Shown piece by piece: positions 49,849 to 58,432 of a stretch of DNA of 64,000 bases. The notes under the pieces are model-generated. The model was not told where the DNA came from. It searched no databases and saw only the letters and a list, made by a program, of their open reading frames with translations. The stretch is taken from the NCBI GenBank assembly GCA_024653215.1, contig JANLFU010000001.1:186001-250000 (forward strand), given 5' to 3'. This DNA comes from Candidatus Saccharicenans sp. (GTDB lineage Bacteria; Acidobacteriota; Aminicenantia; Aminicenantales; Saccharicenantaceae). A program made the position numbers and the translations under genes. Each line of letters opens with the position of its first letter. Position 1 is the first letter of the stretch.

Positions 49849-50043
49849 GTGCCTTTTTCGGATCGAAAGCCGGCGGGAGGGACTCGCCGGGTCTTATGGA
49901 CCAGGATTCGGTATCCCGGCAAGGCCGGGCCTTCTGGTCTCCAGGAAGTTATCAAACGGCTGGCCCAATGTCCCTGCCTCGAGAAAAGAATTCTGGTGGT
50001 TTACATTATTGTCCCGAGTTGTAAAATAAAGCGGGAGAATTAA
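49849..50043 (+). CDS. Possible 64-residue small protein
   Basis: A GTG at 49849 sits at good distance from GAGGAGGT, and the frame ends five bases before the release-factor-like gene. The product is basic, with three cysteines (two in CPC, one in PSCK) and a hydrophobic patch ILVVYIIV near the end. I recognise no family. Against it: the codon pattern is not clearly coding, and overlapping frames exist. It may be a real leader or small protein, or chance. Confidence 0.3.
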   Translation: MPFSDRKPAGGTRRVLWTRIRYPGKAGPSGLQEVIKRLAQCPCLEKRILVVYIIVPSCKIKREN

Positions 50044-50047
50044 GGAC

Positions 50048-50473
50048 ATGGGAATGTTTCCGGTGAGACCAGAAAAAGAAAAAGATCTGCTGGAACGCCT
50101 GGCCAAACTGGGGGTCAAGGACTCGGACCTGGAGGAAAAGTTTATCCGTTCCCAGGGAAAGGGAGGGCAGAAAGTCAACAAGGCAGCCACCTGTGTTTAT
50201 CTCAAGCACCTGCCCACGGGTCTCGAAGTTAAATGTCAGCGGGAACGTTCCCAGGCCCTGAACCGGTTCCTGGCCAGGCGGATTCTGGTGGAAAAGCTGG
50301 AGGCCAGGATTCTGGGAAAGGAAACAGAAGAGCAGCAGAGGATTGAAAAAATCCGCCGGCAGAAACGAAAGAGGTCAAAGAAGGCCCGGGAAAAAATGCT
50401 GGCCGATAAAAAGAGAAGATCCCTCCTGAAGGAAATGAGAAAAGTTTTTCTCGGTCCCGAGGATAGCGATTGA
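50048..50473 (+). CDS. Peptide chain release factor-like ribosome rescue protein (ArfB/RF-H type)
   Basis: The 141-residue protein has the RF-1 catalytic domain with GGQ at residues 39-41 in QGKGGQKVNKAA and a long basic C-terminal tail (residues about 85-135), but no stop-codon-recognising domain. This build is that of ArfB/YaeJ-like factors that release peptides from stalled ribosomes, the tail entering the empty mRNA channel. A start two codons later (MFPV) is also possible. It lies four bases after the possible small frame and is convergent with the M20 gene. Confidence 0.85.
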   Translation: MGMFPVRPEKEKDLLERLAKLGVKDSDLEEKFIRSQGKGGQKVNKAATCVYLKHLPTGLEVKCQRERSQALNRFLARRILVEKLEARILGKETEEQQRIEKIRRQKRKRSKKAREKMLADKKRRSLLKEMRKVFLGPEDSD

Positions 50474-50476
50474 ATG

Positions 50477-51712
50477 TTATTCGGAAGCCAGGCTGATTAA
50501 AGCCTGAAGGAGCAAATTGGCCGCCTTTTCCAGGTCTTCCGGGTTGATGGCTTCCTCGGGGGTATGGCTCAGGCCGTCAACTGAAGGTATGAAAATCATG
50601 GCTACCGGGCAGACGGCCGAGAGTATCTGGGCATCGTGACCGGCCCCGCTGGGCAGCAAGCGGTAGTCGTAGCCCAGCTCCTGGCACAGGGCTTTCAACC
50701 CGTTAAGAAGTGGTTCGCTTGTCCTTACCGGCTCGGTGCTGTCCACCAGTCGATGATAGAATGACAGCCCCCTGGTTGAGGCCACTTCCGAGGCCAGTCC
50801 CAGCACTTCTTCTTCCATCGCTCTTAAGGACTCCGGCTCCTGGCTTCTCAGGTCCAGGGTGAAATCGGCTTCGCCCGGAATGATGGAGAACGAACCCGGC
50901 CTGAGCAGCACCCGGCCAATGGTAATGGTGTTGCCGTAGTACTTTCTGGCCACCAGCTGGGTGGCCCTCAGGGCGAAATCGGACAGGGTAATAAAAGCAT
51001 CCTGCCTGAGCTCAAGCGGCGTGGTCCCGGCATGGCCGGACCGCCCGACGAAGGTGGCCTGGTAATAGCGCTTACCGGCTATGGAAGACACCAGGCCGAT
51101 CGAAACTCCTTCCTCTTCCAGCACCGGGCCCTGCTCGATATGGATTTCCAGGAAGGCCGCGAGGTCGGGCCTTTCCCCGGCTGCCCTGAGCACCGAGTCC
51201 ACCGACAGGCCGGCCTTCTGCAGGATTTCTTCCAGCGGCTGGCCGAACTGGGTGCGGGCGGTTTTAAGTTCCCGGGTCAGGAGCTGCCCGGTAAAAGCCC
51301 GGCTACCCAGGAAATCTCCAACCAGGTTGCCCTCTTCATCGGTGAACGAGACCAGCTCCAGCGTTTTTTCCAGAGGGACCTTTTCTTCCTTTATTCTCCT
51401 GAGGCACTCCAGGGCGGCCAGCACGCCCACCGAGCCGTCGTAGCGGCCGCCGTTAAGGACTGTATCCAGGTGCGAGCCGGCCATCACCACCAGGGGTCTG
51501 GTTCCTGGCAGACGGCCAAAGATGTTGCCGGCTCCATCCTGTCTGTACAGGAGACCGGCCTCTTCAATTTTTTGTCTTAGCCATCTTCTGGCTTCCAGGT
51601 CGGGCAGGCTGAATGAAGGCCGTGAAATTCCGCCCTTCGGGTCCTGGCCGATGGCCCCCAGCTCTTCCAGGTCCCGGACCAGGCGCTCAAAGTTGACCCT
51701 TAAATTTTTCAT
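50477..51712 (-). CDS. M20-family Zn-dependent amidohydrolase (allantoate/N-carbamoyl amino acid hydrolase type)
   Basis: The product has the M20 metal motifs GSHLDTV, GRYDGSVG and FTDEEGN, the dimerisation-domain segment SGHAGTTP and a final SGAGHDAQ. This set marks the allantoate amidohydrolase / N-carbamoyl-L-amino-acid hydrolase / ureidoglycolate group that cleaves C-N bonds of ureido compounds. Which substrate is used cannot be told. It is the last gene of the ftsH-folP-cdaA-cdaR-glmM-pdxJ block, 14 bases after pdxJ, and may be a passenger there. Start ATG 51712 follows AGGT. Confidence 0.87.
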   Translation of the reverse strand: MKNLRVNFERLVRDLEELGAIGQDPKGGISRPSFSLPDLEARRWLRQKIEEAGLLYRQDGAGNIFGRLPGTRPLVVMAGSHLDTVLNGGRYDGSVGVLAALECLRRIKEEKVPLEKTLELVSFTDEEGNLVGDFLGSRAFTGQLLTRELKTARTQFGQPLEEILQKAGLSVDSVLRAAGERPDLAAFLEIHIEQGPVLEEEGVSIGLVSSIAGKRYYQATFVGRSGHAGTTPLELRQDAFITLSDFALRATQLVARKYYGNTITIGRVLLRPGSFSIIPGEADFTLDLRSQEPESLRAMEEEVLGLASEVASTRGLSFYHRLVDSTEPVRTSEPLLNGLKALCQELGYDYRLLPSGAGHDAQILSAVCPVAMIFIPSVDGLSHTPEEAINPEDLEKAANLLLQALISLASE

Positions 51713-51726
51713 CAAGACCTGCCAGT

Positions 51727-52440
51727 TTATCTTTTCAAAAGGGCCAGCATGTCTTTAACGGCCTGGCTTATTCCCACCATGGCCGCCCTGGCCACGATGG
51801 CAAAGCCGATGCTGAGCTCTGTTATTTCCTCAATCTCCACGATAGGCCGGACGTTATGATAATCCAGGCCATGCCCAGCATGAACCTCCAGGCCCAGGCT
51901 GCGGGCCAGGGCTGCCGCCCGTTTGACTTCTTCCAGGTGTTTTTGCCTGTCCCTGTCTTTCCGGGCCTCGGCGTATTTCCCGGTGTTGATTTCGATAAGG
52001 TCAACCCCGACCTGCCGGCAGGCTTCGAGCTGGGACCGGTCGGGGTCAACGAATATGCTGACCCTGATCCCGGCCTTCTTGAGATGCGGGATGTAGGTGA
52101 GCAGATGTTTTCTGTGTCCGATTACATCGAGCCCGCCCTGGGTGGTGACCTCGTTGGGGCTTTCCGGCACCAGGGAGACCACGTCGGGCTTGACTTTCCG
52201 GGCGATGTCCAGCATTTCCGGAGTGGCCGCCATCTCCAGGTTTAATTTGGTCTTGATGGTTTCCCGGAGCAGCTTCAGGTCTCTCTCCTGGATGTGGCGC
52301 CGGTCGCCACGAAGGTGGCAGACAATGCCGTGGGCTCCGGCCTGCTCGGCCAGCAGGGCAGCCAGGACCGGCTCGGGCTCGCTGGCCTTTCTGGCCTGCC
52401 TGATGGTGGCAATATGGTCGATATTTACTGATAGATGCAT
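51727..52440 (-). CDS. pdxJ: Pyridoxine 5'-phosphate synthase
   Basis: GGAGG lies six bases before the ATG. The 237-residue TIM-barrel protein begins HLSVNIDHIATIRQAR and has HLRGDRRHIQ, LNLEMAATPEM, SLVPESPNEVTTQGG, FVDPD, EINTGKYA and HAGHGLDY, all PdxJ signatures including the active-site His and Glu residues. It joins 1-deoxy-xylulose-5-phosphate with 3-amino-2-oxopropyl phosphate to make pyridoxine 5'-phosphate in the DXP-dependent vitamin B6 route. It follows glmM in the operon, as in several phyla. Confidence 0.97.
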   Translation of the reverse strand: MHLSVNIDHIATIRQARKASEPEPVLAALLAEQAGAHGIVCHLRGDRRHIQERDLKLLRETIKTKLNLEMAATPEMLDIARKVKPDVVSLVPESPNEVTTQGGLDVIGHRKHLLTYIPHLKKAGIRVSIFVDPDRSQLEACRQVGVDLIEINTGKYAEARKDRDRQKHLEEVKRAAALARSLGLEVHAGHGLDYHNVRPIVEIEEITELSIGFAIVARAAMVGISQAVKDMLALLKR

Positions 52441-52526
52441 GATGGCCTCCGCTTTATTAATTTATAATTCAATCCGGCCTGTAACCATGAACCGGCCGGA
52501 TCTTCATGGCCTCAGGCAACCCCGGC

Positions 52527-53870
52527 TTACCGGCTCCCGCAATGATTGTCGATGACCCTGGCCAGCCGGGCGGCCAGTTCTTCGATCAGGCTCCGCTCCG
52601 GGCCTTCAATCATCACCCGGGCCAGCATTTCGGTTCCGGAATAGCGGACTTCCAGGCGGCCGTTCTTTCCCAGCCGGTCCCTGACCTCGGCCGCCGCTTC
52701 CTCGTAGCCCGGTATTTCTCCCAGGGGCACCTTTTCCCGGACCCTGACGTTGAGCAGCACCTGAGGGTATTCCCGAAAGTCACTGACCAACTCAGAAAGG
52801 CTCTGCCCTTTTTCCACCATGACCTCCAGCATCTTGAGCGAGGTCAACAGGCCGTCGCCGGCTATGGACTTGTCCAGAAAAATTGTGTGCCCGGATTGCT
52901 CGCCACCCAGGTTATAGCCACCTTTCAACATTTCGTCCAGGACGTATTTATCGCCGACCCTGGTGCGGAGGAGCCTGATCCCGTTTTCTTCCAGGATTTT
53001 TTCCAGGCCCATGTTGCTCATAATGGTGGCCACCACCGCATTTTTTTTGAGGCCCCCTTTTTCCTTGAGGTGCAGGGCCTGGACATACAGGGTGTGGTCG
53101 CCGTTTAAGATCCGGCCAAGTTCGTCAGCCCAGACCGCCCGGTCGGCGTCGCCGTCGAAGGCCACTCCCAGGTCAGCCTTTTCAGCCACAACCATTTTGG
53201 CCAGCTGTTCGGGGTGGAGAGAACCGCAACCGTTGTTTATATTTTTCCCGTCCGGCCGGCTGTTGATGGTTATGGTTTCAAAGCCCAGGCCGCTAAAAAG
53301 AACCGGTGCCAGCTCCGAGCTGGCCCCGTTGGCGCAGTCCACCACCAGTTTCAGCTTCTGGCCGGGGCGAGCGGGACCGGCCTGCCGCAGGAAGTCCAGG
53401 TAATGCAGCTTCAGTTGCTCGTCCACCTCAAGGGAACGTTCCCTGACCAGGCCCGGCGGGAGCTGGGCCGATTTTATCTCGTTTTCCAGCTCATCCTCCC
53501 AGTCTTCGGGAATCTTGGTACCGAGGTGGGAGAAAATCTTTATGCCATTGTCCAGATATGGATTGTGCGAGGCTGAAATGACCACGCCGGCGCTGAAATC
53601 GTGGCTCCTGACCAGGTAGGAAATACCCGGGGTGGTGATGATACCGGCCGAGACCGCCTCTCCGCCTCCGGCCAGGAAGCCGGAAATCAGGCTTTCCTCC
53701 AGCCAGAGTCCCGATTCCCGGGTATCCCGGCCGGTGACTATCCTGGGCCGGAGCTTCCGGCGTTGCAGTAGCCGGGCCAGGGCCCGGCCGAGAATTAAGA
53801 CCGATTTTTCATCCAGCGGAAATTCTCCGGCTCTGGCTCTCAATCCATCGGTTCCGAACAGCTGCGGCAT
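52527..53870 (-). CDS. glmM: Phosphoglucosamine mutase
   Basis: The 447-residue protein starts LFGTDGLRARAGEFPL. It carries the phosphorylated serine S101 in ISASHNPYLDNGIK, the metal loop FDGDADRAV and the phosphate-binding RYSGTEMLARVM near the C-terminus. GlmM converts glucosamine-6-phosphate to glucosamine-1-phosphate for UDP-GlcNAc and peptidoglycan. In the cdaA-cdaR-glmM arrangement known from Firmicutes, GlmM also binds and restrains CdaA. AAGGGA precedes the ATG. The gap to cdaR is about 60 bases. Confidence 0.96.
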   Translation of the reverse strand: MPQLFGTDGLRARAGEFPLDEKSVLILGRALARLLQRRKLRPRIVTGRDTRESGLWLEESLISGFLAGGGEAVSAGIITTPGISYLVRSHDFSAGVVISASHNPYLDNGIKIFSHLGTKIPEDWEDELENEIKSAQLPPGLVRERSLEVDEQLKLHYLDFLRQAGPARPGQKLKLVVDCANGASSELAPVLFSGLGFETITINSRPDGKNINNGCGSLHPEQLAKMVVAEKADLGVAFDGDADRAVWADELGRILNGDHTLYVQALHLKEKGGLKKNAVVATIMSNMGLEKILEENGIRLLRTRVGDKYVLDEMLKGGYNLGGEQSGHTIFLDKSIAGDGLLTSLKMLEVMVEKGQSLSELVSDFREYPQVLLNVRVREKVPLGEIPGYEEAAAEVRDRLGKNGRLEVRYSGTEMLARVMIEGPERSLIEELAARLARVIDNHCGSR

Positions 53871-53931
53871 GTCGTCCCTTCTTCCTTTTCTAAATTTGAG
53901 GCTTCGAGGTTGCTAGGAATTGCAGACCATA

Positions 53932-54669
53932 TTATAAATCAAGCTGGGCAAAATTCGAACGCCGGTCAGCCGGTTTGGCCCCGTTGGCCCCGGATGCCCG
54001 GGAGTCTGCTTTCTCTATGATTATGGTCACCCTGGCCCTGGGGTAGGGAGTGAGCAACCGGAGTTCAGGCCGGGGCAGGATCAGGTCCACATCCAGGACG
54101 GTGCTGGTGGTCAGGGTTGAAGCGTCGATGGGACTGGTAATGACCTTGTCCCGGGCCCTGACTTTGCTTTCCGGTCCGGCCACCATGACCCGGTTGGGGT
54201 TGACTTCCACTTTGACCAGCTGGTAACCATCCGGAGGTCGCCCGATTATGGTCGGGACCACATCCATCTCCAGTTTCTTGGTCCTTTCCAGCTTGACATG
54301 AACATAGGCCGGGCTGAAGCTGACGATTTCCACCCCGGCCGGGGCCTTGATCATTCCGGCATCTATCAGATACTCCTGCTGGTAGATGCTGGCCCGGCTC
54401 ATATCCAGCTGGGCGGAAAAGTTCTCCGGTCTCAGGTCATTGATCAGTCTTTTCCTGGCCCTGATTTTAAGGTTCAAGCTGGTGTCGGGGGGTTCAAGCA
54501 CTTCCACCTCGGGTGGAATGTTGACCAGCTCCAGGCTGATGGTCAGGCTCTTTTCGGCAAAGGTCTTCTCTTCAGGTATCAGGATTATCCATAGCACCAG
54601 GGCCAGAAAGAGGGCCAGAACTTTTAACTGCCAGTTTCTGAGGACAATTTCTTTTATCATGATTTTCAT
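53932..54669 (-). CDS. cdaR: YbbR-domain protein, CdaA regulator CdaR
   Basis: One N-terminal membrane span (LALFLALVLWIILI, residues about 17-30) is followed by YbbR-type beta domains with ARKRLINDL, VEIVSFSPAYVHVKLER and MVAGPESKVRARDKVITSPID. YbbR proteins face outside and modulate the diadenylate cyclase CdaA. At 245 residues it has about two repeats, shorter than Firmicutes CdaR. Its ATG overlaps the cdaA stop (ATGA), so translation is coupled. The C-terminal tail is low-complexity. Confidence 0.88.
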   Translation of the reverse strand: MKIMIKEIVLRNWQLKVLALFLALVLWIILIPEEKTFAEKSLTISLELVNIPPEVEVLEPPDTSLNLKIRARKRLINDLRPENFSAQLDMSRASIYQQEYLIDAGMIKAPAGVEIVSFSPAYVHVKLERTKKLEMDVVPTIIGRPPDGYQLVKVEVNPNRVMVAGPESKVRARDKVITSPIDASTLTTSTVLDVDLILPRPELRLLTPYPRARVTIIIEKADSRASGANGAKPADRRSNFAQLDL

Positions 54670-55439
54670 CTTATTTTCAGGTATTCGTTCAGCCGGGCCT
54701 TCAGAGCTTCTTTGCCGGCCATCTTTTCGATCTGGCCGCTGACGGCCAGGGAAATCTCGCCGGTCTGCTCGCTGACCACGATCACCGCGGCGTCGGTCTG
54801 CTGGGCCAGTCCCAGGGCGGCCAGGTGCCTGGTCCGGGTGGCAAAATTTTCACCCAGGGTGTGGGTCTGGGGCAGGGGCAGCAGGCAGGCCGCGGCTATG
54901 ATCTTGTTGCCGCGGATGATGACCGCCCCGTCGTGCAGGGGAGATTTCGGGAAAAAGATGCTGACCAGCAGGTTCTTGGAGATCAGGGCCTCGATGGCCG
55001 TGCCCCGCTCGGCATGGGGCGACAGGTCGATTTCTTTTTCTATGGCAATCAGGGCCCCGATTTTCTTGCGGGCCAGGTAGTCCACGGCCTGAAGGATATC
55101 GTCCAGCTTTTCTTTCAGTGAATATATTTTAAGCGGTTTCCGGAAAGTCCGGGAACCGATGGCCGCAAAGAAGCGTCTCAGCTCTGACTGGAAAAGAACG
55201 ATGATGGCGATGATCAGGTAATTTATGAAGGACTTGATGATGCGGTTGGAGACGTACAGCCTGGCCCACTGGGTTAACAGGAAGAAGAACAGGACCAGCA
55301 GGATGCCCCAGGTTACCTGGTAGGCCCTGGTATCCTTGATAAGAACGAAGATGGAATAGAGGATAAAGGCCAGCAACAGGATGTCCAGGATGTCGGTAAA
55401 TTGCATGTGCTTCAGAATGATGACCAGGTTTTCCAGCAT
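54666..55439 (-). CDS. cdaA: Diadenylate cyclase CdaA
   Basis: Three membrane spans fill residues about 15-85. The DAC domain follows with the catalytic DGAVIIRGNKI and TRTRHLAALGLAQ (the RHR-type motif as TRH), plus IVVSEQTGEIS. It makes cyclic di-AMP from two ATP, a signal for potassium and osmotic control and wall balance. The product, counted from ATG 55439, is 257 residues; a TTG at 55448 would add three and overlap folP. Neighbouring cdaR and glmM are the canonical partners. Confidence 0.95.
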   Translation of the reverse strand: MLENLVIILKHMQFTDILDILLLAFILYSIFVLIKDTRAYQVTWGILLVLFFFLLTQWARLYVSNRIIKSFINYLIIAIIVLFQSELRRFFAAIGSRTFRKPLKIYSLKEKLDDILQAVDYLARKKIGALIAIEKEIDLSPHAERGTAIEALISKNLLVSIFFPKSPLHDGAVIIRGNKIIAAACLLPLPQTHTLGENFATRTRHLAALGLAQQTDAAVIVVSEQTGEISLAVSGQIEKMAGKEALKARLNEYLKIR

Positions 55440-55440
55440 C

Positions 55441-56343
55441 TTAATCAACCACCCTTTCTTCCTTTACTATAGATTGAGCCACGAGTAAAGCCCTTTTTGC
55501 TTCCAAAACATCGTGAACCCTGATGATGGCCGCTCCGCGGAGCCAGGTAAGGACGGCCGCGGCCAGGGTTCCTTCCAGCCTCCGTTCCACCGGTTCTTCC
55601 AGGATCAGGCCGATGAATGATTTCCTGGAAGGTCCGACCAGGATCGGCTTTCCCAGGTCCAGGAAATAATCCAGCCGGTTGAGCAGGGTCAGGTTGTGCT
55701 GCAGGTTCTTTCCGAAGCCAATACCGGGGTCGATTATGATCCGGTCAGCGGCGATGCCTTCTTCCTCTGCCTTTTTTATCCTCTCCAGGAAAAAATCTCT
55801 TATCTCGGACAGTAGGTCATGGTACTGCGGGTTGAGCTGCATGGTTTCCGGGGTGCCCAGCATGTGCATAAGGATGACCGGCACGCCGGCCCTGGCCACC
55901 ACCCCGGCCATTTCAGGGTCATGGCGCAGGGCGCTGATGTCGTTGACCAGGTCGGCGCCCTCTTCCAGGGCTGCCCTGGCCACCCCGCTCTTCCTGGTGT
56001 CTATGGATATCAGGGCCGCAGTCAGCGGACGCAGCTTTTTTATGACGGGAATGACTCTGGCCAGCTCTTCGCCCTCCGGGACTTCTTTGGAACCGGGACG
56101 GCTGCTCTCTCCGCCGATGTCCACAATTCTGGCTCCCTGTTCCACCATCTGCAGGGCCCGGTCCACCGCCCGTTCGGGCTCGAAAAACTTCCCCCCGTCG
56201 GAGAAGGAATCAGGTGTGACGTTCAGGATGCCGGCAATCCAGGGATTGGGGCCGATGGTCAGTTTCTGCCCGCGGAGGTCAAGGGTATAAAGGCGCTCTC
56301 TTATTCGGTGGTTGTCTTTATTATATTCCGCCAGGGGCCTCAC
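55441..56343 (-). CDS. folP: Dihydropteroate synthase
   Basis: The TIM-barrel product has IAGILNVTPDSFSDGG, VDIGGESSRPGS, ISIDTRKSGVA, LVNDISAL, ILMHMLGTPETMQ, IIIDPGIGFGKN, LVGPSRKSFIG and a C-terminal IIRVHDV, the full DHPS set. It couples p-aminobenzoate with dihydropterin pyrophosphate in folate synthesis and is the target of sulfonamides. The only usable start is GTG 56343, with weak Shine-Dalgarno context; it follows ftsH by 19 bases and precedes cdaA by one. Confidence 0.97.
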   Translation of the reverse strand: MRPLAEYNKDNHRIRERLYTLDLRGQKLTIGPNPWIAGILNVTPDSFSDGGKFFEPERAVDRALQMVEQGARIVDIGGESSRPGSKEVPEGEELARVIPVIKKLRPLTAALISIDTRKSGVARAALEEGADLVNDISALRHDPEMAGVVARAGVPVILMHMLGTPETMQLNPQYHDLLSEIRDFFLERIKKAEEEGIAADRIIIDPGIGFGKNLQHNLTLLNRLDYFLDLGKPILVGPSRKSFIGLILEEPVERRLEGTLAAAVLTWLRGAAIIRVHDVLEAKRALLVAQSIVKEERVVD

Positions 56344-56362
56344 TCCCGCTTTTTTATGGCTG

Positions 56363-58222
56363 TTATTCGGATGACTTGTTCAGGGCCAGTTCCTCCGGAG
56401 TAATTTCTGTTCCGGTTTCTTTTCTGGTCTTGGGCTGGCCGTTGATCAGCTCATTTATTTCATCAGAGGACAGGATTTCCTTTTCCAGCAGGGCCTCGGC
56501 AATCTTCAGGAGCTTATCACGGTTCTTTTCGATCAGCTCCCGGGCTCGCTCGTAGCAGCGGCTGACTATTTTTTTGACCTCGGCGTCGATCAGCTCGGCC
56601 GTGTGCTCGCTGAAATTCTTGTGAGTGGCCAGTTCCCGTCCGAGGAAAATCAGGTCGTCCCGTTCGCCGAAGGACAGGGGGCCGAGCTCCGACATGCCCC
56701 ACTGGCAGACCATTTTCCTGGCAATTTCGGTGGCCTTTTCCAGGTCATTGGCCGCGCCGGTGGTAATCTTCCCCAGGATCATTTCCTCGGTGACCCGGCC
56801 GGCCATCAACACCGCCAGCTGGGCTTCCAGGTAGTCCTTGGTGTAGGTATAGCGGTCGGACAGCGGCAACTGCTGGGTTACCCCCAGGGCCAGTCCGCGG
56901 GGAATGATGGTCACTTTATGAATGGGGTCGGCTTCCGGGATAAGGGCGGCCACCAGGGCGTGCCCGGCTTCGTGAAAGGCGGTGTTCCGCTTGTCCTCGT
57001 CGCTGATGATCATGCTGCGCCGCTCTACACCCATCAGCACTTTATCCTTGGCTTCTTCCAGGTCCTTCATGGTAACGCTATTCTGACCCTTTCGGGCGGC
57101 CAGCAGGGCAGCCTCGTTAATTAAATTGGCCAGGTCAGCCCCGGAAAAGCCAGGGGTGGAACGGGCGATAACCTTCAGGTCGACATCTTCGGCCAGCGGC
57201 ACCTTGCGCACGTGGACGTTTAATATTTCCTCGCGGCCCCTGACATCGGGCATGGGCACCACTATCCGGCGGTCGAACCGTCCGGGTCGCAGCAGGGCCA
57301 TGTCCAGGATGTCGGGCCGGTTGGTGGCGGCAATGACAATGATGCCCTCGTTGGAGTCGAACCCGTCCATTTCCACCAGCAGCTGGTTGAGGGTTTGTTC
57401 CCGCTCGTCATGTCCGCCGCCCAGGCCGGCTCCGCGCTGGCGCCCGACGGCGTCAATTTCATCTATGAAGATAAGGCAGGGAGCATGTTTCTTGGCCTGG
57501 TCGAACAGGTCCCGGACCCGGGAAGCGCCCACCCCGACAAACATTTCCACGAAGTCGGAACCGCTGATGGAAAAGAAGGGAACATTGGCTTCCCCGGCCA
57601 CGGCCCTGGCCAGCAGGGTCTTGCCGGTGCCCGGGGCGCCCACCAGCAGCACTCCCTTGGGAATGCGACCGCCCAGTCGCTGGAACTTGCGCGGGTCTTT
57701 CAGGAATTCGATGATTTCCTGGAGCTCAACCTTGGCCTCGTCCACCCCGGCCACGTCCTTGAAGGTGATTTTTTTCTGCAGGGGGGAGAAGAGCTTGGCC
57801 CGGCTCTTGCCGAAGGACATGGCCTTGTTGCCGCCGGCCTGCATCTGGCGCATGAACATGAACCAGAAGAAGATCAGCAACAGGATGGGAAACCAGTTGA
57901 GCAGGATGGCCAGCCAGTTGCTGCGGGAAGTGTCCTTGACCACGATGTTGACCTGGTTTTCCCGCAGGACCTTGATCAGGTCGGCGTACTGGGGGGGCAG
58001 GGTGGTCTTGAAGCTGGTCTGGTCCTTGAGCTTGCCCTGGGCCTGGTTGTCCTGGATGGTCACTTCCTGGACGTTTTTCTGCTCGACTTGGTTCATGAAC
58101 TCGGAAAAGGTAAACTCCTTGGCCTTGGGACCGGTCGGGAAAAAGCTCCAGAGCAGGATCAGCAGAACCAGCGAAGCCACCCAGAAGATTAAATTTTTAG
58201 GAGATTTATTCTTTTTGGCCAT
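56363..58222 (-). CDS. ftsH: ATP-dependent zinc metalloprotease FtsH
   Basis: Two N-terminal membrane spans (residues about 11-29 and 103-123) frame the small periplasmic domain. The AAA+ domain has Walker A GAPGTGKT, Walker [12 protein letters not shown], the pore motif FVEMFVG and the second region of homology ([20 protein letters not shown]). The protease domain has HEAGH and the third zinc ligand in the [10 protein letters not shown] region. At 619 residues it is a normal FtsH. It degrades membrane and some soluble proteins, anchored at the inner membrane. It leads the operon behind the promoter at 58249. Confidence 0.98.
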   Translation of the reverse strand: MAKKNKSPKNLIFWVASLVLLILLWSFFPTGPKAKEFTFSEFMNQVEQKNVQEVTIQDNQAQGKLKDQTSFKTTLPPQYADLIKVLRENQVNIVVKDTSRSNWLAILLNWFPILLLIFFWFMFMRQMQAGGNKAMSFGKSRAKLFSPLQKKITFKDVAGVDEAKVELQEIIEFLKDPRKFQRLGGRIPKGVLLVGAPGTGKTLLARAVAGEANVPFFSISGSDFVEMFVGVGASRVRDLFDQAKKHAPCLIFIDEIDAVGRQRGAGLGGGHDEREQTLNQLLVEMDGFDSNEGIIVIAATNRPDILDMALLRPGRFDRRIVVPMPDVRGREEILNVHVRKVPLAEDVDLKVIARSTPGFSGADLANLINEAALLAARKGQNSVTMKDLEEAKDKVLMGVERRSMIISDEDKRNTAFHEAGHALVAALIPEADPIHKVTIIPRGLALGVTQQLPLSDRYTYTKDYLEAQLAVLMAGRVTEEMILGKITTGAANDLEKATEIARKMVCQWGMSELGPLSFGERDDLIFLGRELATHKNFSEHTAELIDAEVKKIVSRCYERARELIEKNRDKLLKIAEALLEKEILSSDEINELINGQPKTRKETGTEITPEELALNKSSE

Positions 58223-58248
58223 TTATTTTTTTCCTTAAATCACGCTTC

Positions 58249-58277
58249 ATTTTAACACGTTTTGCCGGTCTTGTTAA
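58249..58277 (-). promoter_or_regulatory. Predicted promoter of the ftsH operon
   Basis: On the minus strand TTAACA (58277-58272), a 17-base spacer and TAAAAT (58254-58249) with an extended TG form a strong promoter. The leader is about 20 bases with AAGGA before ATG 58222. Confidence 0.65.
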
Positions 58278-58432
58278 CATTAAAACGGCATTTGCCATAG
58301 GCATTTTAGCCGGTCTTACGGCAGCAGCCTGGTTAGGGCTGGACCTATCAAAAAAGCAGACCGGCAGGAAAGGCCTTTAAGCGCTTATTTCTGTGGTAAA
58401 GTCGGAAGGCCCGAGCGGCAACCAGGGACAAG

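Noticed and set aside
57126-58238. Plus-strand frame of 370 codons antisense to ftsH
   Set aside because: Arises from the conserved codon pattern of ftsH; ftsH itself is unmistakable.
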